From Epiperipatus broadwayi (lineage: Eukaryota; Onychophora; Udeonychophora; Euonychophora; Peripatidae): 64,000 nt of DNA. This document shows positions 24,232 through 38,046 of the stretch, in pieces. The position numbers and the translations under genes were made by a program. Each line of letters opens with the position of its first letter. Within the stretch, counting starts at the first letter, position 1. Under the pieces are notes generated by a model. That model ran no database searches. It was not told where the DNA came from and saw nothing but the letters and a program-made list of their open reading frames with translations. The DNA is taken from NCBI GenBank assembly GCA_028023455.1, contig JAQFVV010006203.1, forward strand, positions 10,762,876 through 10,826,875, given 5' to 3'.

Positions 24232-24275
24232 ACCAACTGATGATTGCTGGTTTAGCATGAAATACGTCTATTGGT
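24232..24275 (+). ncRNA. Type I hammerhead ribozyme, copy 2
   Basis: Helix I: ACCAA (24232-24236) with TTGGT (24271-24275), five Watson-Crick pairs; here an A-U replaces the G-U of copy 1. Core CTGATGA 24237-24243. Helix II TGC/GCA around TGGTTTA. GAAA 24259-24262. A at cleavage position 24270. Helix III has lost its second pair (T-C instead of T-A), so only the closing A-U remains. The core is intact but folding may be impaired. Confidence 0.65.
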
Positions 24276-24363
24276 GGTTATTTATCTTTTCAACATATGT
24301 GTTTAAGTGTATCAGTGTTATTAGATAGAGTGGAGAGTGGTGAGAAAGTCTGTGCTCATATAC

Positions 24364-26497
24364 CCTATATATTAATTAATCTTATATGTTTCATGATCTT
24401 TGATGGATTTTATTGATTGTTATTCTTAATAAAGAATTTTAAAGATGTTAGCTGCAATAAAACTACTTAAGTTCATCTCTAGCTTTTATTTTATTTTTTT
24501 ATTAATATTTTATAACTACTAATCAATAACTTCAATCAATATTATCTTCAGTCACAATTTTTAATTTTTATTACGTAATTACAGTATTATATATATATTT
24601 TTTATTCCACCCCCCTCCCCTCCATGGTTATCCACAATTTTATCAAACAGTCTTCATCTTCTTTCTATTTGTTCTTATGGGTTTTATTGATGTATTCAAC
24701 TGTCATGGATAATTATCAATGTATCATTTAAAACAAGAGCAGCTGTCCTGTCTAGTTTGAATGAATAGTGATTACTATATACTTTTAGTTTCTGGATTTT
24801 GCTTTCATTTGTGAGGCTTGAATTCAAAGCTGGAAGTAATGAATTTATGCATGTAGCAACCATTTTTGATTTCATTATTCAAACTAAAAATCTGAAATCC
24901 CAATCAACCCAAAGTTTTTGAACCCAAGTCATTTGTTTAAATACTTATGTAGATTTGACTCCAGATCAGTAATTATATATTTTAATATCTCAGTTCTTTA
25001 CTAGGAATATTAATTATAACAATAAATCACCTAACTTTCCAGTTTGCTATTAATGATTGTCAGATAGTGTGCTTGAATACTCAAGATATTTTAAGACAAT
25101 TTTTATAGGTAGCATTAGTGGAGAATTGTCCTTGTTTTATCACATTCTGTGAACTAAGGATTTAAATGATTTGCTGTTATACATTTCTTATTTGCTTTAA
25201 AAATGAATTTTAAATATAAAATGCATACTGATAATGTTTCTATCCATTGTGTTCAAAATATATCAATGAAATAAATACAAAATATAAGAACAAAGAAGAG
25301 AGTGAAATTTATTTAATAAAATTATGATGTAAAGAGAAATATATAAATAAGGAATAAAATATCTGCAAATAGATGTAGTTGAATATTATTAACCATATTT
25401 TTCAACTTGGAAAGTTTTTGTTCAGACTGTAAGGGTGTTTTTCATAATTCATTTATAAAATTTATCTACTCCGAATTAAAGGTATCTGCAATGAATTAAT
25501 TCCAACTGATTTATGACCATCTCTGTTGCTTTACCTAAAATGATGGTTCATATATAAATATTAATGGAGTTTGAAGTCAACTAAATTAAATAACTATCAA
25601 TAAATCATGATTACATTTGAAGTTTTGACATTGTAATCATAATGGATTGAAAACTGCTAAGATATTTTTTATAGATCTCCACATCACTATATTCTTTTTC
25701 AAATGTATAAAGAAGACATCTTAAAAGACAAACATTGTCTTTTGAAGTATTTTCTTTGTATGTTTTAAAAAGAATGTGATAATGTGGAAATCATTAAGTA
25801 TATGTATAAAAGATATTACACATGGGAAAAGAGAAATGAAGTTGAGTTACTCCATGGGTATGTGCTTAATTAAAGAAAACATATTCTTTAATTAAGATTA
25901 AAGTTTATATCTGGGTTAGAGATAATCTCTAGCTTAATAAATAATTAGTGATAATCGTTATTGTATTTATCTAGAGTGATGTTTCAAATTTGGTGTTGGA
26001 GTTAAATTTGATACTTGTAAATCAAAATGTAACAATTTACTAAAATATATCTACTTGTGTTTAAATTTTTTTTTTCTTCAAAAATTGAATCAACAAGATT
26101 TCAAAACAGTTAACTTTTATTCTTATTTTTTTTTTTACTAGTTCTCTCAATTAGATTTATCAACTTTGTCATCTCTTTACTGTTCATTACCTTTTTTGAC
26201 TTTGACCTATATTAACACTAATTTAAGTTTTATTCAGATCTAAATCTGTTTTTGTAAATCAGTATCATCATCTCTTCTATCATTTTTTAAAATTTGATTT
26301 TCAGTAGATAAATTGTTTTTGAGACTATGTCTCCTTGTCCCAGAGTCATTATAGACAATTTGTTTTTGTTATTACTCAAAACTGGATCTGCAAGTCTGAA
26401 ATTATTTATAAAAGTAAAAATAACTGTCTTTAAAAAAAGTCACATTCTTAAAATCACTTTGTCATTCACTATCCTCAAATGAGAGAACTTTGTAAAA
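24364..26497. other. AT-rich non-coding stretch
   Basis: No gene or RNA recognised. Confidence 0.5.
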
Positions 26498-26612
26498 TTA
26501 TACAGAGGCTAAAGTCTCCATACAGTAGCACCACCAGTACAAACCAGAGTAATCAATGGATGCAAGAAGATTTGTGTATAAAATCCCTATCTAGTGCCTA
26601 CTCATCCAATAT

Positions 26613-26652
26613 TCCTGTCTAGTTTCCAGCTTGTGGCCTCCATCAATGAGGA
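26613..26652 (-). ncRNA. Hammerhead remnant (left arm)
   Basis: The minus strand reads CCTCA, then TTGATGG instead of CTGANGA, an AGGCC/AGCTG helix II, GAAA, and CTAGAC with a broken helix I 3' strand. Three features needed for cleavage are lost, so it is inactive. Confidence 0.5.
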
Positions 26653-26684
26653 GATCTAGGTGCAATGCTCTCAGATCCAAGGCT

Positions 26685-26724
26685 CCTCATTGATGAAAGC
26701 CACAAGCTAGAAACTAGTCTGAGG
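26685..26724 (+). ncRNA. Hammerhead ribozyme with C3-to-U change (right arm)
   Basis: Helix I CCTCA/TGAGG is fully paired (26685-26689 with 26720-26724). The core is TTGATGA, so the catalytically required first C is T. Helix II AGC/GCT around CACAA. GAAA 26710-26713. Helix III ACTAGT. C at cleavage position 26719. The fold is complete, but the C3 change should abolish or sharply reduce cleavage. Confidence 0.6.
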
Positions 26725-26839
26725 ATATTGGATGAATAGGCACTAGATAGGGATTTTATACACAAAACTTCTTGCATCCATTGATTACTCTGGCTTGCAT
26801 TGGTGGTGTTACTCTATGGAGAGTTTAGCCTCTATATAA

Positions 26840-29800
26840 ACAGCTTGAGTAAGCATAAGAAATGGTGATCATGTGATGCTTAGTGGTTTTTTTGTAAAAT
26901 CATGTGAGAAATTAAATTTATCATAAAATTGATCATAATCCTCAATCAAACTTTGCAAATTTTTCATGGAGCATCTTAACGAAAGACAATTCAATTACTA
27001 GTTATTTCTTTACCAGATCTTGGTTGTATCAATTGAGTTGATTGTTAATCAAATTACATTACCAGTCAGATTTATATATTATTGGCAATTTATTTAATGA
27101 ATGTTATAAGGGTTATTACTTTGCTTTGAATTCTTATAAAGGGGAACAGCCTAAAAATAAGTAAAGAATAAAATTCAGTTTCAAAGAGCCCTACCTGTTG
27201 ATCATTTGTATTACTCTCAACTGAAGATTTAGGCACCAATACTTTTGCTTACCTTTCCATAAATTATTATCAGGCAAAAACTGTCTTCTGATGATACCAC
27301 ATCTACATAAGATTGCAAGTTTAAAATCTTTCTCATTTGCAGTATCTTGCAGCGTTCATGTTATTACCTTAGATCTAAAAATTGTCCTAGTTTTGACTCA
27401 GTTTGCTTTGCTTTCTAGGAAACTGATTTAGACAATCTTCATTTAATTATTAAGTTATATATTTAACATGCTAACAGAATTCTAACAGCAAATAACTAGA
27501 TTCTACCACATCCATTATTGTACATCAAAATCACATAAAATTTATTTGCTCTTTATTTTATTTACTACTTTCTATTTAAGAAGTCTTATCACAGATAATA
27601 TTGCATATATACTTACGTTTGCTTTCCTAACTTAATAATTTTCTGAAATTTCCATGTGGTAAGTGTATAACTCGTATCTTCATCTTGTGTAACTGGGACT
27701 TTTAAGAATTTCCATAATTTTAACTTCCACTACCTGTAAGGAAATGTTTGCAGTCATTCAACTTATCTTCATATAGTGCTAAATTAATAAACAAGTGCAA
27801 GATAGCTTTAGTTACTACAAAGATAAGAATAGTTTCGCTCCTATAATTAATCACCACATGCATTGTGACTATATAGAATTAGAAATAGAACAGTTCTCTT
27901 CACTCTAGAACCATTTACTGTAGACCTGAGTAATTATTGACCATTTACTGATGTAGTGCTGTAACATCCTCATTTCTTAGATCAGTTTTTAGCTTTTGCT
28001 TCTACAGTGAGGACTGGAAGTCAAAACTGGATTAATATGTTTATGCAACTAACTATTGTCTTTTATTCTTTTATAGACCTAAAATAAAAATAAAAAGTGT
28101 AAGCTAATATGGTTGCATAATTGTATAGATCTGTTCCTAAGTTGTATGATGTTAAAATGATTAAAGTTTATAGTTAACATGAAGATTGTTATACTTTTTC
28201 TGATATTTCTTTCTATTCACTATTTTATTTCAAGTGAAGTCTGTCCTATTAGATATATGTGCCTATTTTCTTTCTTAAGATATATATATAGTGTGTATAG
28301 AAATATATAATAAGCGTTTTCACTTAATTTTTACTTAGAAAGCTACAGTCATGATCTTATTAAGATAGTTTGCGACTCCTGTTATTATATAGAGTACAAA
28401 GCATTATAATAAGTAAATATTGCTTTTGATTTTATATTTTCTTATTTGTCAACACATTGAATGCATTCTTAATACAAAAAATTGCAGTAAAATGACGTGC
28501 ATTATTGCTCCTTTTAACAGTTTTCAGTTTTAATTCTTACACTTTCATCATTCATAATAATTTTTTGTTGTTGTTATTTCAGTTTATAGGAGAATAATTT
28601 GCATAGGCAATATTTCAAATATATACTTCTTCATTATGAACATTTTAGGTCAGGAGAAATATCTAATCACTGATTGAAATTAGAGACTTATAAAAATGTA
28701 TAATTATTATTATTGGTGCTATTATTTTTTAAGATCTCAGATTTTGTACTTATGTTCAAACACAGGTATTCCTTTTGAATTTACTATTTTTAAAATGTTT
28801 TGAATAGTTTACTGTAGTAGTAAAATATTTTAGCAATTTCTTATGAACTCTTGGACAGTAAAACCGTTCGATTATTTATTATTTGTTTTAATATGAGGCT
28901 CTCCTTTCACTACTCATCTTTTTTTTGTCTTTGAACTATTATTATTTTTATTTAAACAAACCTGTGCGTGATTTGTATTCCATCACCCCTATCTTTTATA
29001 ATATTATTTATATATTTTTAATTTTTTTGTTTAGAGTAAGCTTTCAGGTATACCTCCAATGATTCAATAAAATTAGTCATTTCATTTGTTTAGTAATTTA
29101 AGTCTTGGCTGATTAAGTTCTAAATATATGTATACTGTACATTTTTTTCTTCTGATTATACTTTTTTTAGTAAAGATTTTATATATTTATTATGTATATA
29201 TTCACATAATATATACATATGCACATTATATATATACTATTTTGTTAAACTATGGATCTGTCAGATTCATATGTATATAGTTTTTCATAAGTTTTTCCTG
29301 TAGTTACATTTACATGTAGGTTTTATATATGTATGTTATGTATAATAGTTTTTATGCACGTTTTATGAGTTTTTTAAATTTATTAATTGACTTTGAAGTT
29401 TCAATAAGTTTATCTAGTAGAGATAACCATATTGATATTTTCTGTAAATTCTCAAGATAAATGATAGGTACTTGACAGCAGAATGATAACCAGGAAATTT
29501 ATCTAATTGTTGAATTTGCATGTGTGTGCATATATATATATTATTTTATCACTAATATTTTCCAATTTTTGAATGTAATGTAATCCAGAAGTTGAATAAT
29601 TTTTATGAATTGTTAAAAAATATTGGCAGTTATCCTTAACAATGCACATTATTATTATTGCTTTATTGCACTTTTTTAGATTTAACATATTCAGATTTTC
29701 AACAGATCATTTAATATTTACCTTTTAAAAATATATTAGATTAATCATGTAGTAAGAGTGTTGGGTTCAAATTCTAAAAGTTTCTGAATGGATATGAAAT

Positions 29801-30020
29801 AATTTCTAGAAATAATAACTTTTTTGGAAAGTTGAATGGCCCCCCTTGAGGATGTAATGCAAATATTTTACAGACAGCTTTCTTAGGTTTGTCATATTTT
29901 ATTGGTTAATATTTTGGAAGAAAACTATCAATTTCAATGTTCTGACTATTTATTTAAATATTTTCATGAGTAATATTACTGGTATATCCAAGTCTACTTC
30001 TTTGTGGTTGTTTTTTATTT
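26840..30020. other. AT-rich non-coding stretch with a repeat copy
   Basis: No gene recognised. One minus-strand copy of the dispersed repeat described at 20.4 kb lies at about 28835-28885. A tRNA B-box-like GGGTTCAAATTC at about 29763 lacks the rest of a tRNA. Confidence 0.45.
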
Positions 30021-30027
30021 TTTCAGA

Positions 30028-30412
30028 TACTCCTCTTTCAGATATCAGATGAGAAGTTCTCTCAAAAAATATACAAAATGTCGCTAAAAAGATTGAACTT
30101 AGCAATAACTCAAAATATAGATTTGCCATCTAAGACTCATCTCAAACCAAGATTCCCCTTTCTGAATGATCAACCAAGAATTTTCAACTGAAGAATTATA
30201 TCATACAAATGGACATGTATGAGATCTTTTCTTTTTTTTTTTTGTATCTAATAAGTAAAGCAAGTTGGATATGAACTTCCTAGACATTACTGGAGTTTCA
30301 TCAATAGATTCAGGACAACCACTTATCAGCTTCATAAATGGAATTTAACAGCTGCTGACCTATGTAGATGATGGATAAACAAATCATAAATCACATAATT
30401 AATGAATTAAAG
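30028..30412 (+). mobile_element. CR1/Jockey-type LINE, C-terminal fragment
   Basis: Frame pieces on the + strand read, in order: LPSKTHLKPRFPFLNDQPR (to about 30190); then, from about 30257, GYELPRHYWSFINRFRTTTYQ-L and HKWNLTAADLCRW; then, after a frame shift, MMDKQIINHIINELKL. This matches the tail of CR1/Jockey-group ORF2 proteins, which normally has L-P-R...W..LNR.RT...LHKW, then a C-C-H-C knuckle. Here the knuckle cysteines are mostly lost. It is probably the same clade as the RT fragment at 7.3-8.2 kb. It is dead. Confidence 0.65.
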
Positions 30413-33400
30413 TTGTAACTAATAATTTGTTAAGCGTATACTCATTACCTAAGACTATGTGTTTAAATATGACAGTAGAAACCTCTACAAATCTTTAACA
30501 CATGATTAACAACTTTAAAAGACAAGGTCCCTACTGTCGTATTTAGTTGCATAGTCTTAATACTATAGCCTTAATATATATTGCATAATTAATGATTGTA
30601 AAATCTACATCTAGAGTGATAGGATTGAAAGACTCAATAAAGGCACTAGTGAATCTCCCAATCTCTGCAAGTTTTTTTACATTTTGTTAATAGTTAAGCT
30701 GACTAATAAAAAAAAAATCCATATGGTAAGTGAATAATCAAATAAAACAAAAAAAATTAGTTTATGGAACTGTTGTGCTCACTCTTCTTTAGTGTTTGCA
30801 TATCTCTTGACGTCTATAGCAACTGTCATGATTGCTTTTACTTTTCATGTTATTCTTATAGTATAAAGTTATGATTTAATATTTCTAATTATTTTTAGGC
30901 ATTACAAATTAATTTCATATATAATTTAATTTTTATATCAAAACCCTTTGTTTGTTTTCAATGGAGCATTCAACACTAAATAATTATATTTAAAAATTCC
31001 ACTATTTACTTGAATACTGTTTGTTCTCTAATTTATCATATGCTCATTTCATGCATATTTATAAAAAAAAATTTTTTTTTCCCTAACAATTTCTTTCTCA
31101 CACACTTCTTTAATAATTTTGAGATCAAAATGTTTGTCTTTTTAATGGGAAAATACCAATGTTATTTGTAGAAGTATTTTTTGATTTTGAATGATATGCC
31201 ATTCTTATTAAATTCACTTTTGTTTTCTTGGGTTCGTAATAGTTGATTTTAATTTATTTTATTTTACATATAACACATACATGAAAAGATCTTTAATGTC
31301 ACGGCTAACGATTTTATATATATCTTGAGAAAATTATAAGTATTCCTTGCTGAAAAAAATCTTTGTAATTTATTTTATACAAACATTACATCTTAATTTA
31401 AAATATAGTGGTCTTTAAAATATAATAACTGTTATTGTGCTATAAGCTGAAAATATATAATGGAATGTAGCTACTGTCTGAAAAATTTTATTTTCATCAG
31501 AACGTCTCCTATCTCTGTCAAGTTCAACACAAATTCAAGCACATCACTTTTTATTTATTAAAATAAATATTTTATTATAACAGTAACAGGAATAAATGTA
31601 TTAAATCAGGATAATAGATAAAATTGATTTGGAGAAGCCCTGTGCATTGGTGAATTAAATTTCAAAAGTGAGTACTATAACTATCCATGTGAATGTGTGA
31701 CGTTCATTCAGTTTAGTCAAATCTTTGCTGAATCTGAAGAAAAGTATAAAGATCAAAGAATATTAAGTATCATTCCAAATTAAAGAAAAATTATATCCAT
31801 ATGGGGAAATGTATCAAGAGTGTATTTTGTTGACAAATGATGCAATAAAACATTTTAAGAAATAATAGAGCAAGGAAAATTAACATTTGGTTCTGGAAAC
31901 TAAAAAGCAAACAAATGAAATATGCAAGAAAATGAAATAATGGTAATTTTGCAATGAGCATTTTTTTGTATTATTTACAATATTATTTTAAAATTGATTT
32001 TTATGAAATGTTTGGAGTTTCTTTTTAATGTTTTTCTGTTACTGCAAACTTTCTTAGATTCCTGCTGTAGACATTCTATTTAAACAAACATATTTATTTA
32101 TCTTTTTTTTTGTCGAGTTATGAGAATATTAGTTTATTTTCTTAAATATGTTGTACTGTTTTTTTTGTTCCATTCGGTGAATGGAGGAAATATACCTAAA
32201 TGTTACTTGCCAATACTTATCTTTCAGAAACTGAATCCTCTAATGAAGATATTCTAATCACACTGATTTCAACGAAAGACTTGCTAAAAAATCTTCAGCT
32301 ACCAAATAAAATAATAATAGTATGGATAAAAGCAAGACAATAAGAAAAAGATTTTATTTGCAGACAATAGATAAGAAATCCAAAGAGAAAATAATATGTA
32401 TAATCTAATAGATTTTAGAAAAAATTGGAGAATGGAATCAGAGAAATTTCTGTTGCTTTCCATCCTATTCCAGTAGTGTGAGATTTAAGTTATATACAAA
32501 TATTGGAATTACAACCATAAATTTGTCATGTTTCTTCAGAAAAGCATAGAGTAGAACAAATTTGGAAAAAAAAAAAGAAAAAAAAAAAGATTACATACTC
32601 TCAACAATTAATTTTGTTCCTTCAGGTATTTGAAATTTCACCAACAAACAGAATCACCGGAGAAATAATGGTCAGTAATATTTTTTTAATAAATATCTAA
32701 TAGTATATTAATTTATAATATACTGACATTATTGGGAAGATCAAAACTTTAATAATTGTTTTATTGAATAATCTGTTAGAACTTTAAAATCTTTTTCCTA
32801 TCATCTATATGTTTATATTAGTTGTTATATATATATGTTTTTTTGTTTTGAGACTGATGTATGCCTTTATTCGTAAATAATATCTTTTTATTACAAAAAT
32901 ATCAAGCAGAAATACTAGCAGTTTAAATTTACTCTTGAAAATTTGTATTAATTGCAATTTATTCTGTAATCTTTTACTAATACCAAAATTAAATTTAGTA
33001 AATGTTTATTTGGTATTTAGGAACTATTGTATTGATACTTGTTTGAACTATAGAAATATATTTTGTGCAGATATTTTTGATATATATTAATTATTATGAA
33101 TAGTATGTTCTGTAGTTCACTTATAACATGTTGATGTCTGTTTACTTACAAGTTAATTTTTATAACTAAAGAATCTTTACATTTGATTTTTTTATTGCAG
33201 ATTTTGTATAAAAAACTATGAAATAAATTTGCTAAAACTGAGGATCAGTATTTATGTGCTTATAATATTAACAAAATCAAAATTGGTCTGGTGGAAATAT
33301 TAAATGTAATTATACTGTTTTAAAACAATCAAATGAAATTAGTCTGAATAAAACCATAGAACTTTTTAAAGAATAAAATTAAGATTCTTAAATTGTATTT

Positions 33401-36400
33401 AACAACAGCACTTTAACAACATAAAGTACAGAAAGATAGAAATCTTATGCAACTTTAGCATTTTATTTTTCTAGCCAAAAAATATTTTGACAGCATTAGG
33501 AAATACATTGACACACATTAAAATTACCCAACCTATTTAATTCACATTAAATTTACAATCCAACAATATTACAAATTTTATCTTAAGTAATAGAGAATGT
33601 TGGCATACATTCATATTAAATAAGTTGTAACATGTTACGATTTTATTATTTATATTTGCATATGAAATGCCATATAGTTACATTAAGGATTAAATGCAGT
33701 TATTTGTTTAATGATTAACTATTTAATATATGTATATAATACAGTTTCATGTGCATGTTTTAATAGTTATATGAGCTTGTTAAAAATATATGAGGGATTA
33801 CTATATATTATAAGCTGGTCACTGATGTAATTATTATATTTTTGTAAAAGAATCTTGACATTCTTATTAGAAATATTAAATTTCATTGTAATTTTGCATT
33901 GTGTATTAATCTTATTTTTTGAAAATGTTAATTAGCTCTACTTTCATTTTCATTGGTTCAGGCCTTACATTTTTCTGATTGCCTGAAATAGTTAGTTTTC
34001 ACATCTTATATTGTCTATGTGATACAATTAGAGTTTTAACTTATGCTGTGTGGTTTTTTTTTTTTTTAATGAAATTACATTACAATAGTGCTTTCTAATA
34101 ACAATAGTAACTTAATGGTGATTTATTATAACAGCAATTTGTAAAAGATATGCCTTGTTACTTTGCTGACTTTGTAATAATATACTTTCACTGTGAGTTG
34201 ATAAGAAAATTGAGCACATTTTTTCCCCAGTCATTATTTTATTTATCTGTTTATAGTATTATTCATTTTGCATATCTGGCACATTTTCAAATTAATAAAG
34301 TTATTGTATATAGCATACAGTATGCATAAATATTTATCTATTACATCTTATTATAAATGAAAATATCCTTCGTCCTTCATCGCCCATATAATAAATATAT
34401 TTATTGTAATTATAATCAAATTCCATTTATAAAGTAACTAATGTATCATATTACGAATATATAATTTAAATCATTAATAGTTTCTTTTTAGCTTATTAAA
34501 CTAAGATTTTTTCCGATATTACAATTTCTAATTCCTTAAAATTAAACAATGACTCCTTTAAATCTGTTTACATGCAAGGTATTTGCTTTGGCCTTGTATC
34601 ACTTTTTTTTAGACATAGTGAAATTGCACAGTTATGTATTATTAATAATATATTGTTTTGTATCTATATCTGTTTGTAAATGAAAGAAAAAAAATCTAAT
34701 TCACTTAATGACAGAGAGTCATCATTGTGAGATGTTGTGGGTTGCATTTGATATTGCAATAATATATTTTTCTATTATGTTATTGCATTTGTTTTCCCTA
34801 GATAAATTGATGATTTGAAAAATTAAGACATTGTATTCTTTCAGTTATTTTTCATAAAATTCTTGGTATGATTTTGATGATGATCTTATTCTAAAAGCAA
34901 TACATGGATTAATAGTGTAAACGCATGAGTTTAAACTATCTCTTACCTATGTAACGATTTGGTTAAAATATTTTACAAAATATAAGTGTATATTGATTTA
35001 TGGATGAAAATTCAGAATAATGGATAGAGAAGAAATAGTCCAGTATTTGCTTATTATCCAACCAATAGATATTAACATTCTTTATGTTGGTCAGGCAGTT
35101 ATATATAGGATAATTGTATATATATATTGTTTCAATTTAATATAAAGCATTAATTTTGTTACCAATAAATATGAGATTATACATATATAAAATTTTCAAT
35201 TTTGTAAAAATTAAGAAAAAAATAATTATCAATTCTGCAAAATTTATATCTAGTTTTTATTTTATACGTTTGTATATATTTTAAATATCTTATTTCTTAT
35301 CACTATTTAAAAGTTACCAACAAAGCTTTCTCTTGCGATCTTTTTATCATCCTTAATTTAAAGCAAAATCTTGAGTGTTGTTTTTTTTATTAAAGAAATA
35401 GAACAATTAAACGGTCAGTTTAGGATTTAATTCCGTCATTGTTATAGAATAATTACTTCTAAAGTTTTTTTTTCATACTTTTTTTTTTTATTTCTAAAGT
35501 TTGCTAATATAAAATGTCCATTGTGTGTGTATATATATCATTACATGTACAATATAATTATTATATAAATTATATATGCATATATGAAGTTACTATTTAT
35601 ATATTTTTGCTATGAAAGGTCTCATAGTATAGTTTTTACTTGTTTATATGCACAATCAGTTTGAATAATGTGTGGTAAAATGTAAAAAATTTCCAGGTTT
35701 TTATCAAGATTAGGGTTTTTTCTTTAGATAGTGAATTATCTAGTATTGGTTGGTAAATGGATGTTAAACTATTTTTAGCTAAAAGGTAAATTAAAAAAGG
35801 TTCAATCCTCTCTATTTTCGAATTATGTGGGACTGTTGGAAAAGTCTTTGTCCTGTAATGGGCTATTGAGAAACTGTTTGTCATTTCTTAAATATTGAGT
35901 GTTAAAATATTATTACAAATGAAGCACATAGGAGTTACAGAATTAAAAGGTGAATATTTGTTAATGAAAATAAAATTATAGAAATATTTTTATTAATAGT
36001 TTATTATTTGAGAGGGCAGCAGGGTCGTCAAAATTGATCCACAATCTATGGATCTTGAGATCTAAAGTCTGCTATTCTATGTCTATAATAAATCATGCAA
36101 AATTATTTAGTGCTTAGTTTCATATAGATTAAAATATTTTTTTTCCTTCTAAGTTTTATTACAGTGGATATAAAATCAATTGTTTTGGGTGTGAACTAAA
36201 TTTATTTTAGAATTAGTCACATTAATACAATATACATTTTTAATGTATAGTTTTTTCCCTCCCAATCTCACAATTTTTTATTCATATTATTTTAAATTTA
36301 CGTCATACTTTCTATGATTCGTTTATTGCTTCAAGCATTCTGTCCAGATATGCAGTTATTAAATGTGTATATTTATATTTATCAGTTGAAAAATAATCAA

Positions 36401-36993
36401 TGTTAAAATTGTACATTTGTATATATATATAAATGTCTGTCTACACTTTTTTGAGAAGGTAGTGATAATAAACAAATCATTGCATGTTATGGCAAAATTG
36501 CAAAAGCAGTATTTAAAATAAACCAGTTGCTTCTGGTAATGGTAATTCAGTTTTATTACTCTTCAGAATTTGTTTGTTAAAATGAAATATTTTATTTTAA
36601 TTGGTATAAATTATTATTATTTTTTTATGAGGGTTTTTTTTTTTTGTGTGTGTGTGTTTTTACATTTAGATAGATTGAAATTTTTAGAATTTTTTAATTT
36701 GTTTTACAATCTTATTTCCTATTAAAATATATATCAAAGTATTTCTGGCTCTTTGTTCATGTTTGTAAGTTGAAAGTTAGCAGTTTTTAGTATAATTTAT
36801 TACTGATCATGTTCTTAATGTCTTACAAAGAATACACTAATCGTTTTTATCATTGTATTGTGTGCTAATTATATTATATTCTTGAGATAAACAATATAGT
36901 AGTTGCTTCTTGTTTTCCATGTTACAATACATTAATGATGCACTATTTTCTTTTGATAGGCCTAGTCAGAATAGTCTTATGTAATCCTATGAT
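30413..36993. other. Long AT-rich non-coding stretch
   Basis: About 6.6 kb with no recognisable gene, RNA or mobile element. A slightly mixed-composition patch at 32225-32480 follows a TTTCAG and is open for about 35 codons, but no family is recognised. A short segment near 36000-36080 shares a GGATCTTGAGATCTAAAGTCTGC-like block with 57220-57250. Confidence 0.45.
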
Positions 36994-36996
36994 ACC

Positions 36997-38046
36997 GTAT
37001 TTCCCTGAAACTAAGATCAAGTCTTACATTAATTTTTGCTCCAAAAGATACTGTAGGGCTTATTTTTAGGGGATATCTTATTTTTTTATGCACAAAAATT
37101 TACATTTATTCAAGTAATTCTCTTTATAGAAAGCTGTAAGATTCTTATCCCGGGAACCAACTCACACTTCCTTTTTTGTACTCGTCAGAATAGCTCTTTC
37201 ATTTTGTACTCATCTTATCCAACAATCAGAATATTATTCCATTTAAATTTACCATTAAATCAATAGGTAATTGAAGACTTGTGAGACAGGAGTGATAACA
37301 AAAATGATTACAGTTAAGAATGGTTTGTCCACACAAAAGCAACAAAAAATTGCAAGCACGAAAATTCAGAAAATGTTTCTGTATTTCACAGGTATAATGT
37401 ATGACCATATTGAATTACAATGATTCATATATATCACAACTACATCCATTATCAAGTGCGTACTTTGCAAATACTTTCCAAATTACTTGTAATAGCCTTG
37501 CTTGGGTATTCTGTTTAAAAACTTTTCATTAGGAGAAAAAATAATTATTAAATTTAAGCTAAACTTTGATTATTAAAATCACCTCCATTATTTTAATAAA
37601 ATCTTTTAGGTGGAAAAAAATGTTTAAGAAATCAAACTAATTTTTCTTTTATTTTGAATATTTAAAAGCTATCACAATGAAACTTTAAAACTAAATCAAG
37701 CATTTTAAATCTAAGTATTAAATATAAATAAAATAAGTACCTAAAATATATATATAAGTGCAATTATAAATTGTCTGATATATTGACTTGTGATAAATAA
37801 ATTGTTTCTCCAAATAGGTAGAATTATATTTTCGGAAATTGTCAACAGGAAAATACAAAAGATTTATATAATTTATATTACCATTGCAGTAATGTCACTA
37901 ATATTGTTTATTTATATGTTCATTACTTTATAATTAATACGTTCATTGATAATCTATATGGCTTAATTTGGGCTTACATTATAAGGGATCCTGAAAAATC
38001 ATACTAGGGCTTAGTTTCTTGTTAGGTCTTATTTTCAGGGAAATAC
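36997..38046. mobile_element. TIR DNA transposon, non-autonomous
   Basis: Terminal inverted repeats of 22 bp (36997-37018 and 38025-38046) match at 20 positions and begin GTATTTCCCTGAAA. Inside each end lies the block TAGGGCTTA(T/G)TTT, in direct orientation at about 37055 and 38005. Ends of the type CCGTATTTCCC...AATAAG with an internal AGGGCTTATTTT block are a widely dispersed animal DNA-transposon family. Length about 1050 bp. The interior (37226-37408, minus) has one short open frame with no transposase motif. Target duplication unclear; superfamily not assigned. Confidence 0.7.

Larger units (their letters stand above)
23405..24363 (+). mobile_element. Hammerhead-bearing foldback element with duplicated unit
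   Basis: Composite, non-coding element. Left arm 23601-23687 and right arm 23807-23893 are reverse complements over 87 bp with about three mismatches. The central 23688-23806 carries a hammerhead. A second partial unit, 24162-24363, repeats the central part and right arm in direct orientation with a second hammerhead. Outer matches (TTATTATATACCTGTGTC near 23563 with its complement near 23925; AACTGAAACAC near 23405 with GTGTTTCAGTT near 23940) suggest a wider, partly eroded foldback. The segment 23474-23513 resembles the arm of the 52.3-kb hammerhead hairpin. No protein is encoded. Confidence 0.7.
26498..26839. mobile_element. Foldback element with two opposed hammerhead copies
   Basis: Arms of about 155 bp (26498-26652 and 26684-26839) are reverse-complementary; the outer ends read TTATACAGAGGCT and AGCCTCTATATAA. 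Each arm carries a hammerhead-like motif pointing in the opposite direction. The loop 26653-26683 matches sequence just 5' of the ribozyme in the 22.4-kb unit. So this is one complete unit (+) joined to an inverted copy of part of itself. No coding capacity. Confidence 0.75.

Noticed and set aside
24037-24258. Open frame of 73 codons on the minus strand
   Set aside because: It overlaps the second hammerhead and its flanks, has no family motif and is better explained as a shadow of the repeat.
31485-31500. TTTTCATCAGAAC, reverse of a CTGATGA core
   Set aside because: No GAAA, helix I or cleavage segment at the required spacing.
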